NCBI GenBank assembly: GCA_023101885.1 | Contig: JALPQD010000357.1 | Span: forward strand, 1,277,038-1,341,037 | Source of the DNA: Typhlomys cinereus | Taxonomy: Eukaryota; Chordata; Mammalia; Rodentia; Platacanthomyidae | DNA: 64,000 bases | Reading direction: 5' to 3' | In this document: positions 1 through 9,380 of the stretch, one piece after another | How positions within the stretch are numbered: the stretch's first letter is position 1 | How the letters are laid out: the number at the start of each line of letters is the position of its first letter | Position numbers and translations under genes: made by a program | The notes under the pieces: model-generated | Database searches by the model: none | Seen by the model: the letters and a program-made list of their open reading frames with translations, nothing else | What the model was told of the DNA's origin: nothing

Positions 1-164
1 GAAGTCCTGGGGTAAGACCTGAGTGCCAGGTGTCTGATCCACCTGCAGCCCCACCTGGGGCTGCACATCAAGGGCTGTGCATGCCTCATGGGACTTACAA
101 GCACCGAAGTGAGAGCACTAGCAGGCCACTTTCAAAGGTGAAGGACAGTCCAGGGTTGTCAACA

Positions 165-1500
165 ATTTCCTGCCTGCCTGCCTGTCTGTCTGTCTGTCTG
201 TCTGTCTATCATCTATCTATCTATCTACCTACTTACCTATCTGTCCATCCACCATTCACCCTACTCACCATCTATTCACCCACTCACCTATCCGTCTGTC
301 TGTCCATCCATCCATCCATCCATCCATCCATCCATCCATCCATCCATCCACCTTTTCACCCATCCAGCAGCCTACCCATCCATCAACTTTACATGTCCAT
401 CCAACTACTTACCCATCCATCCATCTACCTACCTCCTGTATCCACCCACCTGTTTATCCTTCCATCTATTCACCTTTCCAACTATCCACTAGCTTACCCA
501 TCCATCAGCTTACCTGGCCATCCATTCACCTACCCATCCATCCGTCCACCCACCTACCAACTCTTGCCACCACCTACCTATCCATCCACCCATCTATCTA
601 TCCACCTATCTCCCTATCCATCCATCCATCCATCCATCTATCCATCCATCCACCCACCCCACACATCTATCCATCCACCCACCCACCCACCCCACACATC
701 TATCCATCCACCCACCCACCCACACTTCCATCCACCCACCCACCCACCCACCCACCCATACATACATACATCCACCCACTCCACTCACCCACCCACATAT
801 CCATCCCTCCACCCACCTACACATTCACCCATGTACCCACCCACCCACACATCATCCACCACCCCACCACCCACCACATCCATCCACCCACCCACACATT
901 CATCCATCAACCCACCCACACATCCATCCACCCACCCACCCACCCACACATCCATCCATCCACCCACTCCACCCACCCACCCACACATCCGTCCACCCAC
1001 CCACCCACCCACACATTCATCCATCCACCCACACGTCCATCCACCCACCTACCCACACATCCATCCATCCATCCATCCACCCACACATCCATCCATCCAT
1101 CCTTCCATCTACCCACACATTCATCCATCTACCCATCCACCCACCCACACATCCATCCATCCACCCACCCACCCACACACCCATCCATCCACACACCCAC
1201 CCACACACCCATCCATCCACCCACCCACCCACACACCCATCCATCCATCCATCCACCCACCCACACACCCACACACCCATCCATCCATCCATCCACACAC
1301 CCACACACCCATCCACCCCCCACCCACCCACACACCCATCCATCCACCCACCCACACACCCATCCACCCACCCCACCCACACATCCATCCATCCATCCAC
1401 CCACCCACACACCCATCCATCCACCCACACACCCATCCATCCATCCATCCACCCACACACCCATCCATCCACCCACCCACACACCCATCCATCCATGCAA
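165..1500. repeat. (CATC/CCAC)n tandem array, about 1.3 kb
   Basis: A low-complexity array of tetranucleotide units, mostly CATC and CCAC, preceded by CTGT/CTAT units at 165-240. The + strand is almost free of G. All six frames are open over long distances (His/Pro/Ile/Ser/Thr on +, Trp/Gly/Val/Asp on -), which is a by-product of the repeat. Confidence 0.95.
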
Positions 1501-2816
1501 CTCTCCACCTTGCCCGCCCATCTATCCAGCTGAGGTCAAACGGCTCCAATTCGGCTCCAGACTGGATCCCTAAGGGGCTTGTTGCATAGGAGTCCCTCAC
1601 CACAGGGCTCACACAGCACTAAACTGGGGCCACCCCGTCCCCCTCCCAACAAACTGGGGGGATGCAGGGACTGGAGCCATGAACTCTGGTCAGCCTGATT
1701 GTGGGGAGGTGTTGATCACAGACCTGTGTCAAGTACGTGGCTGGTGCACACTCACATTTAAGCCCGTAAATATTTACAGCCATTATGGCGATTGATCTCC
1801 TTCGATCCTGTGCGCTGCCGTGAGTTAGCCCTGCTTACTCATGCTTTCTTAAAAACAGCCTCTTCCCCCAGCAGCTTTAATAATTCAACCCCTAATTGTC
1901 TCCAAACACAAACTTGAAAATGCCAACTCAGGCCCTCGTCCCCATCAGGTCTTCTCTCACGTCCCCTGTGGGGCCCCTCGCTGGTCTCTGCTGTAGCAGA
2001 ACCGGGTCCTGCCCGTGGCCACTCCGAGAAGGAGCTGGGCCTGTGGGGTCTGGTACCTTGCACGGCGGTGCAGCAGGATGGAGATACAGGCAACCACAGG
2101 AAGCTCTAGCCGCTGCTCCCCAGGGCGCCCTGCGCGGCTGCAGACAGGGAGGGGCGGGGCTAGGCCCGGGCTATAGGGAGCTAATGGTGTCCAAACAGGC
2201 CTCAAGCCAGCGACCACCTTTTAATAATATGGCTCAGGGAGGAAAGAAAACCCTGATGGATAGATTGACATCCTTGCTGCACATAGTGTGGCCACGTCCC
2301 TGGCCATGACGTCTTCCATTGCCATATGGGGCTAGCGCCAAGGGTCAGCACTGGGGCTTCCTCTGTCGCTGCAGCTCGGGTAGTCCGTATTCCCATTCTG
2401 AGCGTCGTGTCCCTCTGGGCTCCACAGGGTGACCCCGTGGGTACCTGGAAAGAGTCCCCTATTGTCCCCTCTGAGCAGCATCCGCCCAGTGTGACGTCCT
2501 CACAGCCCCGGGGCCAGGTCTGTCTGAGGCCAAGGACCACTGACCTGAATCAGTCCAAGCAGGGCCACGACCCCTCATCTCTGTGAGACCACTGGAATGG
2601 TCTGGTTCTGACCAGCTCCTGCTGGAGTCCCAGCGAATCCAAATGTCCATTTACTCGGCAGATTAGGGAACTCCTTGTTCACAGGTCACAACTCTAGACT
2701 TCCCCAACTATACAGTGAGATGGATAAGCAACATTTAAAGGAGAGATTAATACAGAAGTTGCTCGGGATGGGGAAAAAGATACCTAGGGTGGGGTCTCAA
2801 GGGAAAGTGACATTTG
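1501..2816. other. Single-copy stretch, no gene seen
   Basis: Moderately GC-rich sequence with no recognised exon, repeat family or regulatory signature. Confidence 0.5.
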
Positions 2817-3196
2817 AACAGTGTGGAAGTTAGATACGACGACCCTCGCAGGATGAGCTTTGGGCACATCTGTGAAGAGTTGATAGTTAAGGCAAACCCA
2901 GAGTGAGTGTGCAAGAGATTGTCTAATTATAAGGTGGGCCTGATCATTCCCTGGGCAGGCGAACATCATGCAGAGAGCTGTCAGGGAGTTGGCATTCTTT
3001 GGCATACTTAGATATGTCTCGGTAGTCCTGTGGATATGGTGTGGTCAGTTCCCTTGGTCCCTGGTATTGGTGTGAGCTTTTTGGCCAGGCTGGACTAAGA
3101 TATGTAACTGGACAATCGTAAGCCAGAATAAAACCCCTCGTGACCCCTTAAGCCATTTGGTTGAGAATCTATCAGCCACAAACAGGCAGACAAGGA
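2817..3196 (-). repeat. R400 interspersed repeat, minus orientation
   Basis: A diverged member of the ~400 bp family. It keeps the 'GGTATTGGTGTGAGC', AATAAAACCCC and 'CCCTTAAGCCATTTGG' blocks. The 5' end is eroded. Confidence 0.75.
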
Positions 3197-3781
3197 CAAA
3201 TAGAGACCTCCCCAAAGAATGCGAGTGGGGCCAGAGAGACCACTGTCTGGGCAGAGGGACAACATGGGCCAAAGTCCAGAGGCTCAGAGATAGGGTAAGC
3301 TAGTGGGGAGACCCCCGTGCATTGCTGGGGGCGAAGGGGGTGGCGGGGCTCTAGCATTGCTGGGCACAGGGGCTGGAGCAGCGTAGGAGGCCGTGGGGGC
3401 ACTGGAACACAGCCACAGTGTGTCCTGAGCACTTGGGGGACCACGAGGCTACTTATTGTGATGAAAACACACGAACTCGTCCAGCCTCGTGGGAGACAGG
3501 AACCTGGTGGGAGTGTTTACTCGAGGCACCAGGGACTGGAGAAAGGGGCACGAGAAGCAGAGGTGTGATGCCGCATCTGGAGGCAGCTGGGTCTGTGCCG
3601 GGAAGCCCAGAGGGGCACAGTCAGGACCAGTGCAAAGACCTCCTCCGTCCTTTGTCTCCGTGGTCCTTGACATCTGCAGGAGTTTCCTGCGGGGATCTGA
3701 CACATCTAACTTAGGTTGGCCTTGAGCGCGGTAGCCTGCCTAGCTTCTCAGCGCCGTGGTTACAAGTGTGACTCTCCTTAT

Positions 3782-3850
3782 TATTCTCTTCCTCCTCCAT
3801 CTCTTCCTCCTCCTCCTCTTCCTCTTCCTCCTCCTCTGTGTGTGTGTGTG
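3782..3850. repeat. (TCC/TCT)n and GT run at a SINE tail
   Basis: A polypyrimidine microsatellite followed by (GT)n, forming the expanded tail side of the adjacent minus-strand SINE. Confidence 0.8.
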
Positions 3851-4035
3851 TACACGTGTGTCCAAGAGTGACATCAGGAATCATCTTGGATTGCTCTACC
3901 TCCTTATTGCTTTGCTTTGGAGTTTCCCAGGCTTTGCCATCCAGGGCCACAATTATAGGCCACCACCATTTGTGCCCAACATTTTTCTGTGGGATCTGGG
4001 ATCTGAACTCAGGTCCTTTTGCTTGCAAGGCAAAG
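3838..4035 (-). repeat. tRNA-type rodent SINE, head-truncated
   Basis: Shows the family body (GGAATCATCTTGGATTGC, then GATCTGGGATCTGAACTCAGG). The 'GAGCCATCTCTCCAGCC' head is missing, replaced by an R400 copy starting at about 4044. Confidence 0.8.
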
Positions 4036-4043
4036 AAAGACTT

Positions 4044-4437
4044 TGTTGCAGTTCGCCTGCATGGTTGCTGAAATCATCATCAAATGACTTAAGGGAACAA
4101 GGGGTTTATTACCTTTTAGTCCAGATTGATGGGAGAGCACGCACCAACACCAGGGCCAAGGGAGCTGGCCACACCATCTCTACTTAATGGAGAGGGACGA
4201 TTCTTACTTGCCAGACCAGCATGTCTTGCCAAGTGTACACAAGATGCCAACTTTCTTAACCAGCTCTCTGTGATTTATTCCAGGCCCTAGTCCCACCCAC
4301 CATGGGCTGGGCCTTCCCCATCAGCTAGACAATCTCCTGCAGGTTTCTCTGGGCTTAACTAACTACCAGTTCTCCACAAATGTGCCCAGAGCTCAAACCC
4401 TCAACTGTCAAGTTGACATCTGTGCCCAGCTATGATA
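4044..4437 (+). repeat. R400 interspersed repeat, plus orientation
   Basis: A near-complete copy, from TGTTGCAGTTCGCCTGCATGG to GCCCAGCTATGATA. It is flanked by imperfect short repeats (GACTTT on the left, GTCTTT on the right). Confidence 0.85.
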
Positions 4438-4999
4438 GTCTTTAACTCCCTGGGTCATTCTCCCAACTCCTGCTCCAATTGTTTTTAATTGTTGACGTTG
4501 TTGGGAGGTGGAGCCTTATGGAAGGAAGGCAATCACAGGGGGTGGGTCTTGAGGTGGATTAGTCCCGCCCTACTTCTAGAAGTGACTTAGCTTGTCTTCA
4601 GCTTCTGCCTGCCAGCCATGAAAGACTGTATCTCCCCTCTGGAAATCTCCCTTTTTCCCTTTAAGTTCCTTGACTTTGGGTGTTCTCTCACAGCAACACA
4701 AAGAGTAACCAATAAAATGTGCATACCTTCCACACTAACCCCCCAAGCGATCTCTGTTCCCTTGGGCTGCTGGTGGAGGTTTTGCTGTTTGTTTCTTCGT
4801 TCATTGGTTTCCCCAGCTGAGAAGTCCTAGCTCTGTCTGTGACTTAGCAAGCAATGAACGTGTGGATTGGACCTCGCAGCATTGAGTGCGTGTGGTTTCT
4901 GCCTCTGCCTCTACCTGCTGCAGGTGTGCCCCCATGGTGCCCAGTTTATGGGGGGTGCTAGGCAAGCACTCTGTAAAGTACATTCCCAGTCCCATGTTT

Positions 5000-5098
5000 T
5001 TGTTTGTTTTGAGTCAGGGTCTCATACCATAGTCTAACTTGGCTGGTCTTAACCTCCCTCGTTTTAAGGGATAACAGGGGTGAACCACCACGCCTGAC
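5000..5098 (-). repeat. B1-like SINE, minus
   Basis: Contains GAGTCAGGGTCTCATACCAT and ends in CACCACGCCTGAC, the complement of a B1 head. Confidence 0.7.
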
Positions 5099-5204
5099 TG
5101 TGGGCACCCCCTAAATGTCCAATTCAGAATGGGGTGAGGCTTCAGGAGGGACCTAGCCAAGAAGTGCATAGCCCATGGTTCTTGTCACCATTGTGCTGCA
5201 GTGA

Positions 5205-5249
<45 letters not shown>
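5205..5249. repeat. (GT)n microsatellite
   Basis: Nearly pure GT dinucleotide run of about 45 bp. Confidence 0.95.
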
Positions 5250-5250
<1 letters not shown>

Positions 5251-5655
5251 TCCTGGCTGGGCCTCATCTATCCCATCTGTGCTGTGGAAGTCACGATAGC
5301 CTCTCCCTCCTCTGGTCACACTATCATTAGCATGACTGTCATAAAGGAAACACAAACCACACAGACGCCATGGCCCTGGAGATGAAACCTTGACCCTCCA
5401 CATTGGCTGCTGGATCTGTTGGCTTGCGTCCTCTGGGACCTGCAGTATCGGCAGCTCATCCCTTCTCTCACCGTCCCTGTTCCTCCCCCATTTGCCGGGG
5501 CTCCTCTGCCCACCCTCCCAGACCCTCAACCTTCACTGCGGAAACTCCTTGCTCCCTCTGGAAATCTCCCTGGTTACCAGTTTGGGACAAGTAGCTCCTT
5601 GCACATTTCTCTGTCACAGGCAGGCTATGCCCAGTTATGGCCGGTGTGCTCGTTA

Positions 5656-6072
5656 AATATGGGCGTCAACCTGACAATCAAAGGCTGAATTCTGGACATG
5701 TCTAAGAAGAATTGGTAGTTAAGGCGATCCCTCAGCAAGCTTGCAGGAGGTTAATCAGTGTGGGAAGATCCAGACTACAGTGGGTGGGACCATTGCCTGG
5801 TCAGGTGGATAAGGAGGAGAAAGGTGGTTCTGTAAGTTGGCATTCCTCAGCATGCCTTGGCAGGCTTGCTGTCTGGTGAGTGAGGACGTCTCCTTTCTCA
5901 GCAATCCTGTGGATACGGGGTAGTTAGTTCCTTTGGTTCCTGGTGTTGGTATGAACTCTCCAGCCAAGCTGGACTGAGAACTGTAACCAAGAATAAGAAA
6001 GAATAAAAACCCTTTGTTCCCCCAAGCTCCTTGGTTGTGAATTTACCTGCCACATGCAGGCAAACTGGGACA
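5656..6072 (-). repeat. R400 interspersed repeat, minus orientation
   Basis: Begins GGGCGTCAACCTGACAATC and ends with AATAAAAACCC and 'CCACATGCAGGCAAACTGG'; moderately diverged. Confidence 0.75.
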
Positions 6073-7664
6073 AGGTAGATGGCGCTGCTAGAACCGCAGT
6101 CCTTTGAGACCGGCGTTCTGTCTGCCACTTGCAATGCTGTGTCTGGCAGACAGGGAACAGACGCCTGGCAAGTGTCTATTGATGAATGGACGCATGTGCT
6201 TAGACGTCTTCTGAGTGGGAGAAGAATGTGAAACCACACCCCTCCAGGTCTAGACAACAGTCTCCTGGGGCCCGCCGTCTTCTTCAGTGGCCTCACAAGT
6301 CCTGCCTGGAGCCCCCCTGGGTGTCTCCAAGGCCTCTCTGCACTTGGGCTGGGGCGGGAGCCTAGTGCTTCTGGAAACCATTTAGAGGAAGTTCTGTATA
6401 GGTATGAGAGGGCTTTAGCCAGTGATATCTTAAGGGACATGATAGAGATTCGGTGATATTTTGTGTGTGGGTGCTAACAACTGCACCTGTGGGCACCATC
6501 ATCATCATTACCACCATCATCATCACCTAACTCCTGCCTCTCCTGAGCCCAGAGGAAGAGAGACCTGGTTGAGGCACCCCGGTTCTGGGGGGAAGGGGGC
6601 AGGACAAGGCGCGGGTCCGAAGCTTGCCCGCTTTAGTGTGTGGTTCCGACTCCTGCCTGTCACGGGCTGCCTCAGCTGCTGAGGTTTGAGCCCCGGGTTG
6701 TCCATCGCCTCCAGCCTCGCAGAGCATCTGGAATAAGCAGAGCATCTGGAATAAGCAGAGCATCTGGAATAAGCAGAGCATCTGGAATAAGCAGAGCATC
6801 TGGAATAAGCAGAGCATCTGGAATGAGCAGAGCATCTGGAATAAGCGCCCTTCCCGAGCCGTCAGAGGAGCGGAGATGCTGCACCGAGCAGCCGGGATGG
6901 AAATTCCCCGAGACACCCTTGGGCCCTTGGCTCGCGTTCCAGCGAAGAAGCGCCACGTCAAGGCATCTTCACGGATCAGCACAAGGCGGGGACTCAAGAG
7001 CACTTTGCGTCCACGTCAGAACCGTGAAGATTGATGGGTCGGTACCTGGGAGAACGCCAGGGGCGATGAGCCGGCTTGAGCCGGCCAGCAGTGCTTACTC
7101 GTGTGGGATTCAACGGAGCTCAAAACAACACTCCGCCAGTCTGCTGGGGCCCACGGCCCCGTCTGCCAGCACAGACAGGAAGCACATGCCAGGGACTACG
7201 CGGTGCTTCCACCTTTGCAGAGGTGGACGCTGAGGCCGGAGAGCACCCAGGACAGCTTAGCTTAGGTCTCCCACCTGGGGCTCCTGACTGGTCACTACAT
7301 GTCTATCACCACCCAAGAGGTAGGAAAACCTCAGCCTTTGCATAAGGAGCTCATCTTTCTACCCGAGCCTAGATTCCACATCATCCAGAGCGGTTCTGTG
7401 TCCTGCTCAAGCCTGAATTGATATCTAGTCCCAACTTTCTGGTAAATGAAAACATATTTTCATTCATTTTGTTCATTTTATTTCCTGCTTTTGAAAACAT
7501 ATTAATCATAGTCATTTAGAAGTTCTTATCCACTTAGTTCCAGCATCTGTTTCTCTTGACCTGGTCAACAAATACTTTTCCTTCTCATGTCTAGGGATTT
7601 TCTACTATGGTCATTGTGAACAATACACCTTGGAGTAGGTGTATGATTAGATTATGCCCCTATT
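6073..7664. other. Stretch without a gene; contains an 18 bp minisatellite
   Basis: Apart from the minisatellite at 6719-6844 and a short CAT/CAC triplet run near 6495-6530, the sequence looks single-copy. The tail (about 7440-7650) is AT-rich and possibly old LINE. Confidence 0.5.
6719..6844. repeat. 18 bp x 7 minisatellite
   Basis: Seven tandem copies of GCAGAGCATCTGGAATAA with one A-to-G variant in copy 6. Because the unit is divisible by three, it keeps frames open on both strands; a 197-codon + strand frame runs across it with no other coding support. Confidence 0.95.
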
Positions 7665-7689
7665 TAAAAAAAAAAAAAAAGTCCTGAGG

Positions 7690-7865
7690 GTGGTCTGGAG
7701 AGATGGCTCAGGGGTTAAGACTCGGCCTTGCAAGCAGACGGTCTTGAGTTCGGATTCCAGGTATTACATCAAAATCGCCAGACAGAAATAGGGTTGGCTT
7801 GTACTTCAAGTCCTGGTGGGCAGAGGCTAGAAAAATCCAGAGCAAAGCAAAAAGGAGGTAGAAGC
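7690..7865 (+). repeat. tRNA-type SINE, left part (interrupted)
   Basis: Head CTGGAGAGATGGCTCAGGGG and body as far as GGAGGTAGAAGC. The element continues at 8404 after an inserted 532 bp element. Confidence 0.85.
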
Positions 7866-8397
7866 TGTATTAGTTAGGGTTCTCTAGAGTCACGGAATTC
7901 ATAGAATGAATATATATGTATAATATATATAATATATAATATATAATATATAATAATATATAATATATATAGGAAATTAATTGAGTTGGCTTACAGACAT
8001 GGCCGAGGTAGTCCAATGATGGTTGCCAGTAGCCGAGGTAGTTCCAACAATGGCTGCCAATAGCTAGCTGCTCAGTTCGGTAGTCAAGTGGGATGGCTGA
8101 AGGCTGGAGAACTCCTAGAGTCTTAGTCTAGTCGAAGGCTAGCAGGTCGAAGAAACCGGGCGGCTGGAAGGAAGAGCGATTCCTAGCACAGCTGCAATAA
8201 GGCATCTGTTCTCTTTGGTGGCTCCTTTTTATGTGATGCAGTACTGGGAGGATCCTTTGAGAGCTTTGGAGTTCTGATAGGATCTGGGGCGGGTACAATC
8301 CTTTCAAGTGGTCTCAGTTGATCCTTTCCAGAGGTGGTCTCAGCCCAGCTTAGTTAATACCGGGTGTGTCAAGTTGACACCCAGGCTTAACTATCAC
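7866..8397 (-). mobile_element. 532 bp interspersed element nested in a SINE
   Basis: Starts TGTATTAGTTAGGG and ends TTAACTATCAC; the two ends are imperfect inverted repeats. The exact hexamer AGAAGC flanks it on both sides (7860-7865, 8398-8403). An (AT)n run sits inside at 7905-7975. The element at 48225-49364 is the same family in the opposite orientation. The family name was not assigned. Confidence 0.75.
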
Positions 8398-8403
8398 AGA
8401 AGC

Positions 8404-8495
8404 AATCCAGGATGATTCCCGAAATCACCCTTGGCCCTCCCCAGGGACACACAGTGCTCCACTCCACATACACATGCAAAAAAAAAAAAAAATTT
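8404..8495 (+). repeat. tRNA-type SINE, right part (interrupted)
   Basis: Resumes with AATCCAGGATGATTCCCGAA and ends in an A-rich tail. Together with 7690-7865 it forms one complete SINE. Confidence 0.85.
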
Positions 8496-8498
8496 AAA

Positions 8499-8660
8499 GT
8501 GCTGAGAGGTCTGAAGGTAAAGACACCCACTACCAACCCTGGTGACCTGAGCTGGATCCCCAGAATCCATGTGGTGGGAAGAGAACCAACCCCTGAAAGT
8601 TGTCCTTTGACCTCTACTCATATGCCATAGCACACATTTTTTTCTTTCTCAAATAAATTA
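8499..8660 (+). repeat. B2/B3-like SINE
   Basis: Contains GAGGTCTGAAGGTAAAGACA, then CCCCAGAATCCATGTGGTGG and an AT-rich tail. Confidence 0.6.
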
Positions 8661-8848
8661 GTTTTTTTTTGTTTTTGCATGTGTGTGTATTTTGCATGTG
8701 GGAATACATGTGTGTGGGCATTGCACAAGAGGGTACTGGGAATCATCCTCGATTGCTCGACCTCCTTATTGCCTTGCTCTGGGGATTCCCAGGGTCTGCC
8801 TTCTGGGGCTAAAATTGCAGGTCTCTGTTATATCTGCTGGGTATTTTT
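8661..8848 (-). repeat. tRNA-type SINE, tail part (interrupted)
   Basis: Tail and body of a minus-strand copy, ending at TCTGCTGGGTATTTTT (8833-8848), the left target-site duplicate of an insertion. Confidence 0.8.
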
Positions 8849-9287
8849 AATTTTTTATTAATGTTTTATTATTATTATACCCAGTCATAGGTATCCTGGC
8901 CCTCCTTCTCCCTTCCCTTTCTCCCTCTCTTCTCCTCTTCTGTCCTCCCATCCCACCCTCTTGCTCCCCACCCTTCCTCCCTCTTCTCTCTTGGTATTTC
9001 CCACCTGCTCCTTCCCACCCTCCTGTCCATCAGCTTATATGCGCCCCAAGTTCCCTCTGAATCGCTTGCTCTAGTGGGGATTCAGAACTCTGTAGCATAC
9101 CCAAGAAGGGGCCCCAGTAATACGGGAACTCCATTCCATCTGTTTAAGCCTTGCTCTAAGGATCCTACTGCCTGGAGCCATCTCCCCTGAGATCCTCGCT
9201 AGTCCGTGGGGGCTTGTTGACATGTCGGTCAGGTGAGGTCAAATCTCACTGCGTCCAGCTCCTGGCTGCCACACCCCAGTCTTGAGT
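8849..9287 (-). mobile_element. Retroposed insert (~440 bp) inside a SINE
   Basis: Flanked by 16 bp duplicates matching at 14 positions (8833-8848 and 9288-9303), the mark of L1-mediated retroposition. It opens with a T-rich end and a long polypyrimidine tract, so on the minus strand it is polypurine with an A-rich 3' end. This resembles rodent L1 3'UTR, but the identity is inferred. Confidence 0.65.
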
Positions 9288-9303
9288 TCTGCCGGGTCTT
9301 TTT

Positions 9304-9380
9304 ATGTGAGATCTGGGATTCAAACGTGGGTCCTTTTGCTTGCAAGACAAAGACCTAAACCCCTGAGCCACCCCCCTAGT
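9304..9380 (-). repeat. tRNA-type SINE, head part (interrupted)
   Basis: Completes the SINE that begins at 8661, with GTGAGATCTGGGATTCAAAC and 'CCCCTGAGCCACC'. Confidence 0.8.

Noticed and set aside
30..1589. 519-codon + strand frame and several minus-strand Trp/Gly-rich frames
   Set aside because: Entirely within the (CATC/CCAC)n array; no splice, domain or codon-bias support.
6719..6844. CRISPR-like direct repeats
   Set aside because: Units are contiguous with no spacers, and the host is a mammal.
6640..7233. 197-codon frame over the 18 bp minisatellite
   Set aside because: Openness is explained by the 3n repeat unit; flanks show no homology to a known protein.
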